64,000 bases of DNA, from NCBI GenBank assembly GCA_963969595.1, contig OZ018415.1, forward strand, positions 16,430,001 through 16,494,000, read 5' to 3'. Position numbers and translations under genes: made by a program. Positions 1 to 12,877 of this stretch are shown here, one piece after another. Source of the stretch: Neckera pumila. Its lineage: Eukaryota > Streptophyta > Bryopsida > Hypnales > Neckeraceae. The notes beneath the pieces are model-generated. The model was not told where the DNA came from. It did no database searches and saw only the letters and a program-made list of their open reading frames with translations. How positions within the stretch are numbered: position 1 is the stretch's first letter; the number at the start of each line of letters is the position of its first letter.

Positions 1-84
1 GCGATTCCCCCTGATGCTTATGTCAAAACATACAAGGAGTACCAAGATTCCGGACGAAATACATTTTCAACGAGACCTTTTTAA
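1..84 (+). CDS. possible terminal coding exon of an upstream gene (partial)
   Basis: From base 1 the first frame is open for 27 codons and ends with TAA at 82-84. The translation has a mixed, soluble-protein-like composition (it ends NTFSTRPF). It is too short to identify and no splice acceptor is visible because the window starts here. It could be the 3' end of a + strand gene or a chance open frame; the composition is the only support. Confidence 0.25.
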   Translation, partial: AIPPDAYVKTYKEYQDSGRNTFSTRPF

Positions 85-950
85 TACCACATCTTAATTT
101 CTCCCACAAAATCCTATTTGATTAAAAACTCACTCTGTACCCTCACTATCGCATTCTTCACGTCACAAGGTATTGCATACAGATGTAATAATGAGAAATT
201 CGACAAGTATGACAAAGGGTTTTACACTACTTTCATGTGTGCACAAATACATCTTGAATGCCACTTTACATGTACATATATAGATTGTCACATACTACAA
301 AAGTCTACTGATAAGCACATGCATTCACCTGTAACATTAAAAAAGTCTGGCTATACGTAAACGCAAAGGAAAATTGCTCCAGGGTTTCTCTCAAGGTTTC
401 GTGAAAGGAAGAATCCAACAAAACCCTACGAAGTGCACAGAAAATCAGGACTAGTAGAAACAAACGCACCTGAAATTTGCTGATATGTCGGCGAATAACT
501 TCAACTAAAACTCACATCTTTGAAGCTGAATACCCCTTCTTTCTTCAAAGATTCCAGATAGAGAATAAATATAATTCCTGAATCCAGAACCGTAAGCCCT
601 GTCAGTACCCTGAACAATGAACCTCAATAGCCATGATTCAATTCGTCACACCCGATTCCTATACCGAAAAAAACATGCATAATCTGAATTCTGAACCCTC
701 ACGGTACCAAGGATTCGTAATTTTAAAATATCCAATTCGAATAATCGTGTTGTGAAAAGCCACGAATTCAAATGGGACCAAATTTGCTCGATCACTAAAA
801 TCAATCAAAAGCATCGCACATGTTCGTCACAAATGATCCAAAATTGCACAAAAAAAAAGTCTCCAAATAAACTACAGTACTCCAAACCGCTAATCAAGCA
901 TGAGAGCCAACTGGGATCCAAATACTGCAAATCGAATCTCCAGATACAAG
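85..950. other. AT-rich DNA without a recognisable gene
   Basis: Only short open frames with low-complexity or cysteine/histidine-rich translations are present, with no domain and no convincing splice structure. If the first 84 bases are coding, the first part of this stretch would be its 3' UTR. Confidence 0.4.
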
Positions 951-1345
951 AAAAATGCCCACTCAAAGATCGAGAATATCGACATATTTTTGGAAATCCG
1001 AGAAACCCAATTGAAGTTCAGTGAGCGGTACACGAACCTTTGTCCCCAATTTCAAGTGGGAATCCAAAGAGCTTCCATCCAAAGCTGCTCCAGGTTCAAA
1101 AATTGAGCAGCGCAGGTGGGAATCTTGCGACAGAAAACCGAGAAGGGTTAGAAACTGGGAGGAGAATGAAGGGGTGATGGGATTGACCCGGAATTGCTTC
1201 GGGTGGTGCTCTGGGGGTTGCATCGGAGGGTGTGAAATTGCACAGCGTTAGGGGGCATTGTCGGTGGACGGCGATGCAAGAGAGGTGTTTCAAGGCATGG
1301 AAGCCAGGGCAGAGTGTCATCCACACTTTTTCATCCACTCTTTTC
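951..1345 (-). promoter_or_regulatory. GC-richer island, possible 5' end or promoter of a minus-strand transcription unit
   Basis: Base composition changes sharply here compared with the AT-rich surroundings. On the minus strand an 86-codon open frame (963-1223) begins with an ATG and is rich in Pro, Ser and Leu, like a leader or first exon. I do not recognise the peptide and no splice donor stands out. It may be a remnant of a gene start or a chance GC-rich patch. Confidence 0.2.
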
Positions 1346-1679
1346 GGTTGGATTGGATGACGTCCTTGGCATGTTTTCTGGCAAGTGTCTTGGGACTTCT
1401 TATTGCATGTCTTTCGTAACCAAAACCCACAAGAAATCTCCCTTATGGAAGTTTTTGGAGCTGCCCGGGTAATTTGCCTCCTCTTTGTAGAAGGACACCG
1501 GTTGAGCCGGGGGTCCTAAGGGCATCAATTGCATCCTCTCCTTATCAAAATCTCCCTGTTCATTTTCTCTAGTATCAAATTCTCACTAGCCATATTCCTT
1601 CACCTTCAAATTTGCAAAGACTACAACCTTCCTCTTTCAGAGACGTACCGGTTCTGAAACTAAGTTCGAATCCATCCAT

Positions 1680-1960
1680 TACCTTAAGTTAGGCTGTTTG
1701 TTTTGTTTTGTTTGTTCATTTAGTTTGTTATGTTGAGATCCCCTAGAACTGCGTCCCTTGGTCACATGCTTGATATTGTTGGAGAGCCCTCAACAAGGAG
1801 GGATGCACGAGCTTTATTTCATATTGTTTGGACCTAGTGGAAAAGTTATTGAATTTCAAAGTTTTAAGAACTAAAAAATTATTAATTTTTTTTTACTATG
1901 GCAACGACACAGGACACACTAATTTGCATTACATCAAGTAGATGCGGAAGACGAAGCAAG
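1680..1960 (+). repeat. dispersed repeat copy 1 (TTTTG-rich start, shared with 40465-40690)
   Basis: This stretch and 40465-40690 share the same order of blocks: GGCTGTTTGTTTTG with TTTTG repeats, a GCGTCC block, GGAGAGCCCTC/GGAAAGCTCTC, GAGGGATGCACG-like text, then AAAGTTATTGAATTTCAAAG. The similarity runs over about 200 bp, so it is a diverged dispersed repeat of unknown class. No ORF is visible. Confidence 0.5.
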
Positions 1961-3899
1961 GGTCAACTGCCCTAACAAACTCTAAAGCGATACCCACCTC
2001 TACCATGTCGAAACATTCCAAGCTCTTCACTATCCAACTTTAAAGCAATACCCGCGTTGTTTAAGAATATATTTGCCTCCAATAACCTAGATATTAGCTT
2101 TGGATTTGTAAATGCTAAAAGCTAAAATTTGACAATTTTATGAAAGCCAATGGCTACATATTCACCTTTTATTTTTGCACACCGCTTGGTTGCTAGTCCT
2201 ATCCATTATTTGTCCAGTTTTAGATCTCTCATTTTCACACTTTAACCAATTATTTTCCTAAAGGCACAAACTAACAATGAACTAACTGGCAATTTTCTCC
2301 AAACATTGGAGACCATGGATGTAGTTTCATTTATTTTGGGTAGTATAAACAACAATCTTCTTTGGATTGGTATAATTGTTGGCATCCATATAAATGGATG
2401 AAATGTGTAAAATGAGGATGGAATTTAAATTATTCATCTAATACAACGTACATTCATCCAAAAAAGAACAATATTAATATGGTCCTTAGAATCTATAGCA
2501 AATATATGATTTCATCCACTAAAAATGGAAGAACATATTGCCTAATATCCTTTAAAAAATTGTATTGCTTCTTGAAATATTGCTCAAAATCCTCCTTTGA
2601 TAGAAATACCATTTCCAACCTTGTCTTTTAAACCAATCTTGAAAATATGTAGATATAGGAAGTTCAAAATGTATAGCTAATGCATATGAATGCAAAAAAT
2701 GATATTTGAATTTCACAAACTCATAGCATATTTCATACATATTCAAAAAATTATCAATTTTTTAAATTAATTGATGATTTTCAATTGCCAACATATTAAA
2801 AAAAATTATTTGTTTATTTCACTCAAAGTATGCAGAATTGCTTCATCTCCAGAATGCTAAAGGGTCGTTGCATGAATGACCTTCTATTTTTGTTCCATTT
2901 TGGCTAGTACTCCCAATACTATGAGCTTTTGCATACAAATTTTTAAAAATAAAATAAAATATGGATAATTAGTATGACATTAAAAATAGCACATCACGAA
3001 AATTTCAGACCTAAAAAAAATCTAGGTCAAAAGTTATTCACAAAAAAGATGAGCTGAAATTTTCAAGAAAATACATACTTTGACGTTTTAATTTGTAGAA
3101 AATAGGAAAAAAAATTGAAAAGAAAATTGAAAAATGCAATTTTTGGGAAGACTTCATGATAATGAGATTTCACCAAAAAAAATGTTGAAACCATCTCTAG
3201 TGCTCAAAATTGCATGCGCAAGGGAGCCCTCTTTGCATAGACCTAGAGGATATAAATTAAAATATTTTTTAATGCCCCTTAGTAGAAACATGACTTCCTA
3301 CTATGGGAATAGACCATAGAAATTTCAGCTCCATATCATTAAATTTGGAGACTCCTTAGGTAGTAAAGCCCCCTAAAATTCAAAACGTGACATATTAGTT
3401 TATATGATTTTTAAATATAGAATGATTTTTGAGTTTTTTTGAAAAATGTAAGATATGATTAAATTCATAAGAAGAATCTCTACTAAAAATTTCAAGTTCA
3501 TGCAAGTCATGATTCAAAACTTATTGCAAAAAGAAGCTTCGGCACTACTTTTGTGACAATGTTTCAGTACCGGTCTTTCTTGCAATCACCCTGAAGGTCT
3601 TTTTTGAGCTTCTTGGAATTTGCTCTAAATTGAACAAAAAGCCAACATTTTGATAAGTTTTATCAAATTTTTTTAATCATAAACGTACAAATTCAAACTA
3701 GACATGTTAGAAACCCCATGGGAAAAGAAAACACAAAAATATCACTTATGGGTTGAAAGATTCTAATGTTTTATCATAAAGGTACAAAAACTATGAAAGT
3801 CATTTGAAGTCTTTTAATCTTCTTTTAACATGTCAAAACTAAAATTGAGGTCACCAAAAAAATATGAAGTTAAAGGATATAATATGTACCACCACAATC
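1961..3899. other. AT-rich intergenic DNA
   Basis: No gene is supported. The block ACTAACAATGAACTAA followed by a CTCCAAACATT-like string (2268-2308) recurs near 9778-9825, just upstream of the U-box gene. This points to another diverged dispersed repeat. Confidence 0.4.
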
Positions 3900-4228
3900 A
3901 ATTTATGGCTTCTCAAAATCTACTCTACAACTTTTTTGAATGAATTTCTAATGTGATTTTTTCTTTAAGATCTGATGTATTTGAGGCTCATTCTCGAGAG
4001 CCTTCAATACTAGAAAATCAAGATTTGCAATGGACACCATGGCACAAAACCTTGAATACAAAAATCATAATCATTCATTTACAAAATTGGATTTTTTGAT
4101 ACTAAAATTAGACTTCAAAAAGATTTTTTCAAAAATACAAACTACTAAAAGTAACATGAGAAAGTTTTATTTATCTTCATAATTTTGACGACACCAGAAT
4201 TTGGTGCTTGGGCATTTAGGGATTAAAA
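3900..4228 (+). repeat. direct dispersed repeat, copy 1 of 2 (other at 8958-9296)
   Basis: The two stretches match over more than 300 bp, for example GAATTTCTAATGTGATTTTT, then GTATTTGAG, GAAAATCAAGATTTG and AAAATCATAA. Both end with a TTTAGGG-(A/T)TTAA-like string. The repeat is diverged and without a coding frame, possibly a transposon remnant. Confidence 0.55.
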
Positions 4229-5720
4229 TAACAACAATAGATTCTTCTATTTTAGGCCTTCTCATCCTAGAAAAGACTCTTAGGATGTTTGTTTTGAATA
4301 GTCAAGACCTATAACCAAAATACTTTTTCAAAAATAGCTTTTTTTTTAATTTTTATCAATAGGTGCATTTTTCATTTCTTCATCCAGAAGTCATCCATCA
4401 AGCACTTTTTGGCTTCAATGTCCTTACAAGGTTAAAGTGTTTGATTGACTCCAAAGAAACTCTAGAAGCAAAGCATGCTCCTATCATTTAGGAATCTTAC
4501 AATTTTGATTTGCATTGGTGATAACTAAAGGCCATATCTTTCTAGGATTAATTGTAGAATAATGAGGCCCGTTACTAAAGTTGTGAGATTTTCAAATTAA
4601 TGAAACTCCTAGATTTAAGAAATTGAGAGTACACAAAGCTTCTAAAGTCCAGTGCTAAAGGTTTTGAATGCAGATTGCATGTAGGGTCAAATTTCTTCAA
4701 AAATAACGTGTTTTACATTGTTGAATAGGACTTCAAATTCTGCTTCTAATGGTATAAAGGATGCTTTTGAATTCCAAAAATTAAAGATACTAAAAGCCTT
4801 CAACCTCTATTGCGTAGGATTTTACAAAAATAAATTTAAATACAAATTACAAGAGCAATTCTTCTCCAATGTAAAATACCATTAGAATTGTCTTCAAATT
4901 TTGCTTATAGTGGTGTATAACACGCCTCCAAATTCCTAAAATTGATAACATAAGAAACCTCTAAAGTCTATTGCTTAGGGTTTGAAACTTTAGTCAAGAA
5001 CTAAAGGACATTATGATGGTGCCCTTTATTCAAAGATGTCCAGGGTTTCAAGCACTTAGGTGTTTGCTTTAGCCTATAATATCTACTAAATTTAGAGGAT
5101 TTGGATTTTTTTTGTAGGGGTGTACTTGTAAGAATGGAGAAACCTTTCCATCAACTATTGAGATTCTTGTTTTAAAAAAATATGTAGTGAAAAATGTGTT
5201 TGCAAAAAAATCAAATGTATTGTTAATTCTTACTGCATTCTTATATTACAAGGTTTTTTTAGACGTATTCCTTTGAAGTCTTTGTTACTTGTGAAAATTG
5301 CTAGACAAATTGGAAGGGATATACTAAATATGATCTTGAATTTATCAGATTTTTAGATTCAAAATTTTTAATGTCAAAATTTTTAATAAATGGTGGTGGA
5401 AGTCATCCAAAATTCTTGTGTAGGAGTTAAAAAAATTGTTTTCCGTGACTTCTAATGCTTATATCTTTTTATTTGGTGAAAAGATGTGATAAAATGTTTT
5501 TGATTAATCCACCACTTTTGATTTTCAAAAATCGCAGACCATCGATCTACTACCGAAAAAAACTGAAACCAATCTCCAAATTGTTGATTTGGAATATGGA
5601 TACGGGTGCAAATATAGAAGATGTATACAAATATATACTACAAATATAGATACGGGGGATACAAAATACCATATCGATTGCATATCACATATTACTCTAA
5701 AACTACAAATAAGATAGGAT
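4229..5720. other. AT-rich intergenic DNA
   Basis: Only short stop-rich frames. I see no gene, RNA or clear transposon end here. Confidence 0.4.
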
Positions 5721-5766
5721 AGGGTTGGGGTTGGGGTTGGGGTTGGGGTTGGGGTTGGGGTTGGGA
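5720..5766 (+). repeat. GGGGTT hexanucleotide microsatellite
   Basis: About seven head-to-tail GGGGTT units. The G-runs of four, spaced by TT, could form a G-quadruplex. It is not the plant TTTAGGG telomere unit, so it is best read as a microsatellite in AT-rich DNA. Confidence 0.85.
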
Positions 5767-7189
5767 TTTGGTAATAAAAAAATTGTCACCTGCAACCTTT
5801 GCCTCACTCAAAAGATAGGAACACAAACCTAATATATCTTACAATCCAAATGGTTAAAGAAAATGATATTGTAGCATAAATCAATAGTACAATACTCCCA
5901 TTTTCTTTGACCATTCATCCACTCATCATAAAAATGCATCATAAAAATATTATTATCATTTATATGGTCTCTTTTTGCTTTACACTGTTAATGCATGGTG
6001 ACCAAATCTTTGAAAAAATGCTCAGAAATCCCTCTTTTCCATGTCTTGGAGTTTATAACATTATATAACTAGGCAATGATCCTCCCCATGCTAGAAATGT
6101 ATTATGCTTTGTTAGATGTCTAGGAGGGATATATCCGTATAATTCAAGGATTGGCTTTAGTTCAAGAGTCATAAAAAATAATTTTGTTCACTGTAGAGGT
6201 CCCAACTTTTCAAGGATGCAAAAGAGACCCCTGCCGCATTGCTAAACAATGTCATGTTGACAATGAAAAGAATCTATAATGAATTGTGACCAAAATACCT
6301 TCAAAATGGTGGGTCTCAGCTCTTGATTGCAAGAATCTAGACCCCATAATGTGAGGTTGTTGAAAGATGGGTTTTTTTCAGCCATGGCAAACTCTTCTGC
6401 GTTTTCTTTACAGATGAACTTCCTCGATGGATTTGCACAAAAAAATGATACTTGAAGTGTTACCTGCACATGCTCAGGCCATGGGTGCCAACATGAAGCT
6501 CATACAAAAAACAAAAACAAAAACATGTGGGCGCGCTTCCTCTCAAAGAAGGTGAGGAAACGAAACTACAAAAGAGTTCCTTATTTTTAGGACACCTGAG
6601 GAAAAAAACCAACAAATTGTCCTTACGTGTACCTTGAATTGTCAAAGTAAGCATGAGCTTGGTTGCACTTATTAAGTTGTCTAAATTTTTGTTGGATCTT
6701 ATAAAAAGTCAGAAGGGATATAAGCTTCTCTTTGCATTTATTTTGTGGACAATATATGTACAAACTTACGAATATTTAAAGTGATGAAAGTAGGTTTATC
6801 CAAAATCACCCCCTAAGCTTTCATGTTCTAGGGGCTTAATTTCTATACAAGAATCTAGATTGAAGTTCTAGGTTGGACAATTTTGCAAACAAGTTGTATT
6901 TATGCTATAATCTTCAATAGAGAGTGCAAAGAGCTACAATAAAAAAAACTGTTTGGCATATTCAACTATGGGATCTTGGGTAAGTCTTGTATTATGGATC
7001 ATATTTTTCAACTATTGTTTGAGACTTATCATTAAATTATTCTTCTAAGTTACATTTTATAATTCATCTTCATGATTTTGAAAATCTAGACTACCCTATG
7101 GTCTTTAAGGGATTAAAAACAAAGTGTATGAAGGGTGGACAATGCCTTTGTTCATAATGATCGCAGTGTAAACAATTATATGTCTCCCA
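5767..7189. other. AT-rich intergenic DNA with a short dispersed repeat
   Basis: No gene is supported. About 90 bp near 6195-6285 (TAGAGGTCC, TTTTCAAGGATGCAAAA, CCCCTGCC, AAACAATG) recurs near 62968-63040. This marks a diverged dispersed repeat. Confidence 0.4.
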
Positions 7190-8106
7190 TTAATCCCTAA
7201 AGGCTCAAGGCAATTTCTGGCTCCGAAACCACTGAAAACTGCCATTTCTGTTGCGATCATTTAAGAAACCAAAAAATTTATTTTTTTAGAATCTAACCTT
7301 AGGATCTTGTACTTCACTTGTATTAGAATATGTGGTTAAAATTTCATGAAGTTTGACCATACGGATTGGAAGATATTAGCATTTGAAGTTGAATTTTTTT
7401 TTTTTTGAATTGTGGCCTGCAATTTCAAATGACTTTGACGTCCATTTAAAGATTTTTTTTGCTTTCTAAACCTTTACGATATTTTTTTTATGCTGAACAT
7501 TTGAGTTGAGAGTCGGGGAATTTTTTTTCAGAATGTCAAAACTTGATTTTCACATATAAAAAAATTATTAAGTACAAGTAGGTCCAAATTGAATGAAATA
7601 CTAAATTGTTAATAGCTCTTAGATGGAAATAAAACAATATAGTTCCAATGATGGGATTGTTTTTGCAAACAAACTTAACCTTTTAAGAAAAAATGGAAGA
7701 AATTTGAAAACTGCATTCAAAAAATGAACTCTATAAGTTGATTTCTGAAGAAGATGTTAGATTGCCCGAAAAACAAAATTGTCTATAACTTTCTCATCAT
7801 GAGTCCAAATAGAATGAATTAAAGCTTCAAACATAGACAAAAACATAATTTTTGAGGAAAAAAATATCAAAAAAAAATACAATTTTTTACAGTTTTTTTT
7901 TCTGCCTGTTGAGTTGCTTTTTTGACTTTGGATGGCATAACTTTTGCTCCCGGGCACCGATTGAAAAAAAATTTATATTTTTAGAAAGCTAATGTGGTTT
8001 CCTATCTTTGAAAAAAGTTTCAAAAAATCCGCCCAAAATTTCAAGTCACACGAGCTTGTCCAAAATCCCAAGTATCCCCAAGGGGACTTTGGGCCTTTAG
8101 GGGTTA
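7190..8106 (+). mobile_element. TTAA-flanked TIR element, family 1, copy 1
   Basis: This 0.9-kb element starts TTAATCCCTAAAGGC and ends CCTTTAGGGGTTAA, giving short terminal inverted repeats with TTAA at both outer edges. Interior landmarks are shared with the other copies: ACCTTAGGATCTTGTACTTC near the left end, and GCATAACTTTTGCTCCCGGG near the right. No transposase-sized ORF exists, so it is non-autonomous. Confidence 0.75.
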
Positions 8107-8957
8107 ACAAGAAGTTTTATGATATAGCATATATTTAATCCTAAAGGGACCAAAATTTTAGGTTCTAAATAACTTATTCAACTGATCATATTAGAAAATA
8201 TATAAATCATCAAAATCTACGAATAACATTTACTTACACAAATCAGTTAAAAATTGACTACTAAAAAAATTCTAAAAGAAATATGGCTAAAAAAAATATG
8301 GACCAAATTTGAATAAAAATTATAATTTTTGACTAAAAATTGATATGGACCAAATTTGGATTAAAATTCTAAAAGAAATATGGACCAAATTTGGATCTCT
8401 TAATTTTTTAGAGGATAAACAAAAGACAAAATAACCAAATGTAACAAGTCACTTTTCGTTTACAATTATAATCAAGTATAGTTTAATAGTTACAACTCAA
8501 AGTAGATTCATTGAAAAAGGTTTTTAAGTAAAAAACTGTTGTGCAATTTAATGGAAGATTGATTCTTTGTTTGCTTCTAAAATTTTGCATGAGTGTACAT
8601 AACAAAACTTTATAAGGAATGATATAAATCTTCTTTCTTGTGTAGAAAAAGATTTAATCCAAGAAGGCTCATAATTTCTTGTCCTGCTTGGCAACATCAA
8701 TATAAATTTTTTTAGACTCCAAACGTTATAGTCTTGCAATTGTTGCTATCAAATGACTTGAAATTTTTTCTACACTTTGATGCAATGGTCCACTACTCTT
8801 TTTGTATAATGGAAATAGAAAAATTAAAAGGACCGACAAATTTTCAATTTTGGTCAATGTACCTTAAATTGGCAATTTTTGACAATATACTCTTGAAAAA
8901 CAACCTCCATCATTTAGTGGTGGAAGAACATAACTTCTATAAGCACAATAAATTTCA
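8107..8957. other. AT-rich intergenic DNA
   Basis: Short low-complexity open frames only. A repeated ATGGACCAAATTTG string occurs three times between 8298 and 8395, suggesting a small degenerate local duplication. Confidence 0.4.
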
Positions 8958-9296
8958 ATAAATTTCTCGCTTTTCAAAATCTACACTATAAATTTTTTAA
9001 ATGAATTTCTAATGTGATTTTTTCTCCTAGATCTCATGTATTTGAGACTCATTTTCAAGAACCCTTAATGCTAGGAAATCAAGATTTGTAATGAACACCT
9101 TTGTACAAAATCTTGAATAGAAAAATCATAAACATTCATTTTCAAAATTATATTCTTGATGCAACAAAATATATTTTAGAAAGTAGTCGCCTAAAAGTCA
9201 AAGCACAAAAATACTACTGATACGATAAGGTTTTGTTTAACTTCAAAGTTTTATTCACACCAAAATGTGGTGCCTTGGATATTTTAGGGTTTAAGT
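8958..9296 (+). repeat. direct dispersed repeat, copy 2 of 2 (other at 3900-4228)
   Basis: This is the partner of the copy at 3900-4228, sharing GAATTTCTAATGTGATTTTT and the downstream blocks in the same order and orientation. It ends in TTTTAGGGTTTAA. No coding frame. Confidence 0.55.
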
Positions 9297-9899
9297 ATGA
9301 TTTGTCAAGGCTTCTATCAATTTTGTCTTTTAACTATCTTGTTCATAAGTCGGCCAACTACTTCACTTGTTTAAAGTCTAATACTAGATATCATTGTGTC
9401 TATTTTTAAAGTATTTACGAATTTACTTCCACTCACATATTCTATTTCCATATCCAACAAAAGCTAGTATTGTTTTCTATTGACTGCCAAATGCCTAGTC
9501 CATTCTCCATATCCGAATTTCATATATCCATTCCTTTGTACTCACATTAATTTTTGTTCCTTCATTGATAGGAAAATCAACATGGACTAGCATTTGGGAT
9601 ATTTTTTGAATTTCACCAGCTATTTTCCTTTAATTCCCACATTGAACCATTTTTTTCAAGCATCGAGTCCATTTTTTTCTCTAATTTTTTTACTCCAAAT
9701 ATAAATTTTATAGTTTTTTTCACTGTTTTTTTCCGATGTTTTCAAATTGCAATCCATTACTTTTTCCCATTTCCACCAACTAACAATGAACTAATAACAA
9801 CTGACAATTCTCCCCAAACATTTGCCGAAATCTGGCAATAATTTTGCACCCATAAAAAGAACGGTCGATTGACTGATTCATCACAGCGGCCATACATAA

Positions 9900-12877
9900 G
9901 GTTAGATCCACCGAGCTAGAACTACCCTCAAGGTACGCTATTGTACCCTAAACTACCCAACATTTCTCTGTCCCGGTATCTGACCCGGTATCTGACCCGG
10001 TATTTTCTACCACATTCATTCAAGTCCAATTTCAAATTAAAAAATACAAAAAAACAAAAAAAACAAAAACAAAAGCATCAACAGCAGCAAATCTCTGACA
10101 AATTTACAACGTGCCTTTCAACATTCTGACACTGTCAACGACAACAACGACAACATAAACAAACGCTCAGAGTCCTCCTTCTTCCCTCAAGTCCCACAAG
10201 TCCCTCAAGTCCCTCAAGTCCCGGCTTCATTTTGTTTCCATTTGCACCGTCCCAATCACACCGAAGTCTCAGTAGTTTTGCAACTGAAACTTGCAGAAAA
10301 CCCACCAGCCGAAGCTTTCAATTTGCTCCCCAAAAGATCTCACTCAGGGAGAAGGAGACACCCTTGTCTGGCATTTTTGAGATGTAAAAGTTAGAGCTTG
10401 CAACTGAAGGTCATAGTTTGTGTGGTGAGTGATGAAACCCTAACTGATGCGCTTGTTTGTTGTTTGTTTTGAGTTGAGTTGACAACGGGGTGTTTTGTAA
10501 GGAAAAAAAAGAGCAAGCTTGATGCAAGTCAAAGAGCAAGGTCGAAGCTTGGAGGTAGTTTTCATTAATTATAGGCTACAAGTGCTACATTGCCAAGGCT
10601 TGGAATAGCAAGGTTTGATACGCCAGGTGTATCGCATCCCTGTAATTGCTCGTGCCACAATTGGTTCCGTTGTTTGTATTGGAAGCTTAGGCTGTGTGTG
10701 GCTGGCAAGCGAAGCCAAGCCAAGTGGGGCATTTTTATTCTGTTTGTGGGATTCCTTGTTTCTTGGAGTTTCTTTTTTGGTAGTGGTAGTGATTTTCGGT
10801 AAGTTAAGTTAGGGTTCGTTTTGGAAGGGTTATGGAATGTGCCGGCACCACTTTGAGCTTTGGGAGGGAGTGTCTTTGGGTGAGTGCGTTAAGGTTTCGT
10901 TTCGTTTCCGTTGGTTGTGTTTAGTGTACCATTTGAAGTATTTGTCACCCTCGTTGGTACGTGCCACTCATTTTTGATCACCACTGTAGTTCTTTTGGGC
11001 TTTTTTATGCTTGTCATTTGTGGACGCAGTTGTGAATTTCTACGTGGTGTAGACTTCGGAAGGAGATGCCCATTTTCTTGCCATACTTGTCACTTCTCAA
11101 AAGGTGCAAGTATTGAGTTGCCAGCCTTAGAACGTGTTTGTAGCAGATGATGAAACGAGTTGAAGCATTTTTCATAAAACCTCTGGTACTGAGTAATGGC
11201 TATCATCTCTGTTAGTGTGATGTTTCATTGTCAATTTCGTCTTTGACTGTGGCGGGTGTGGAGTGTTTGATGTTGCTGTTTCGTTGAAGTTTTGAAACTC
11301 AAAAGTGAAGAGAATGAAACAGAGAGAGTTTGTCTTTCTCTGCTGTCCTTCAAGCGGCCGCATGTGCGTTCGAAGTCTCTTGACTGCACCAAAAGTGGTT
11401 TTGGAAAGTTCATTCCAGTACCAATAATTTGCCGTTAAAGAAAAAACAAGAGATGGGGCCACCCTTGAGAGCAGATCTAGAATGTTCTACTGTTGCTGGA
11501 CAGCAGAGCTTTTGACTTCCTTGTATATTTCCACTTAGATTCGATTCCTTCACAACCCTTCGTTCTGAACGTTTGTTCCAGGGTCGTGATCAGCATGTTG
11601 AATATTTGTTGCTTGTGAGGGTTGAGCTTTTTTGCTTCTTCCCCTTTCTTGGTATCACCATTTAATTTCTGTTTAATGGAGAGGATACTCTTTTTGTCGC
11701 TTTCAGCAATTTATTAAATATTTAGGAGTGTGCTTTCATTAGGTGTTTAGTGTAGAGCTCACTGGCGAGGTCACTTTAGAGAACAATAGTGAAACTCTCT
11801 CTTGAGATCAAGTTTTGTTATCGCGGTGTATGAATTTCTTCTGCAATTGTTGAAAGTGGGAGGTACACCCAATTGAAGGTCGAACACGTGTATTGGGATA
11901 GAATAGTTCTTGTCGGTAACACGAGGCAGTCAATAGGAGACGTACTTAAGTCCCTAGCAGGTTTAGTATCCTCTACCTTATTTCTCTTTCTTTGTTCTGC
12001 GTTTGCCCATTTGCAAAAACTCAGCTGTGAATAGATTTTTTAGCAAAGTCTTGGGAGGAAGAACTTTTTATCAACGTTGTTCTTGCATGCTGCTTCAGGT
12101 CTGATTAGGGTTTGTGTGTGTCACTCTCACCTTATCAATTCCCGCTTGGTACTTCTGCTTGTATTTTTAGATAATTCTGTTTGGCCTATTCATCTCAAGT
12201 ATTAGTTCTCTTTCCTTCTGTATCATCTGGTTAACATCTAAAGGATCAAGAATAAAGGGGGGAAATGAACAGTTAGATTGAGAAGAATCTGATTCTAATG
12301 GCATTCAATTTTTATATCACAAGAAGAAGTGAAGAACATTGCAATTGTTGGTGAGGAAATCAGTAAATCAATGGAAGTCCCATATGACCTACTTAAAATT
12401 GCTGAGGAAATCATGAGTCCCAGTTTAAGCTTCCTGTTCATGTAGGGGTTAACAATGGTTTCTATGCGAACGAGGGTGTATTGTTACATTTTCTATCTAT
12501 AACTCTTCAGGTTTTGTGGGTTGTCTGCAGCTGGTCGTGGTGAGAGGGCGATTTGATTCTGGTGCCGATGCACTGAGCTTCTAGGGCCCAAGAGAGTGAT
12601 GTTATCAATGGAGCTCATCAGTTCAAATCAATAGCCCATTACAGCCTCCAGATGCAGCCAATTAGCCTGACTATTGGACACTTCCTACGGTGGTGATTGG
12701 GACACGGATGATCCTCATGCTGAATAATTTCAAAGTGTGTTCAGAAACACAATGATACTTGTTTTTGAGGCCAAAAGCTTCGTGACAAACATGAGCTCTT
12801 TCTTGTGGTTGAACATTTAGTTGGAAAACCAAACCATTTCATTTGAAAGCAAGCCTACTGTTATCTGACTGAGCACA
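9900..12877 (+). promoter_or_regulatory. promoter and probable intron-containing 5' leader of the U-box gene
   Basis: The DNA becomes much less AT-rich from about 10.1 kb up to the U-box gene start codon. Short tandem repeats sit at the upstream edge: TATCTGACCCGG at 9976-10003 and CTCAAGTCCC at 10187-10222. A plausible leader donor (GTG/GTGAGT near 10424) and acceptor (TTGTCTGCAG ending at 12531) would leave an exon running into the ATG at 12878. The first transcribed base and this leader intron are inferred. No sizeable ORF here looks coding. Confidence 0.4.

Noticed and set aside
5720..5766. Telomere or chromosome end
   Set aside because: Only about 45 bp, wrong unit for plants, and ordinary DNA on both sides.
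7190..8106. CRISPR-like or protein-coding repeat array in the AT-rich flanks
   Set aside because: The repeats are dispersed, about 0.9 kb long, with inverted ends and TTAA flanks, as expected of transposons; there are no spacers and no ORFs.
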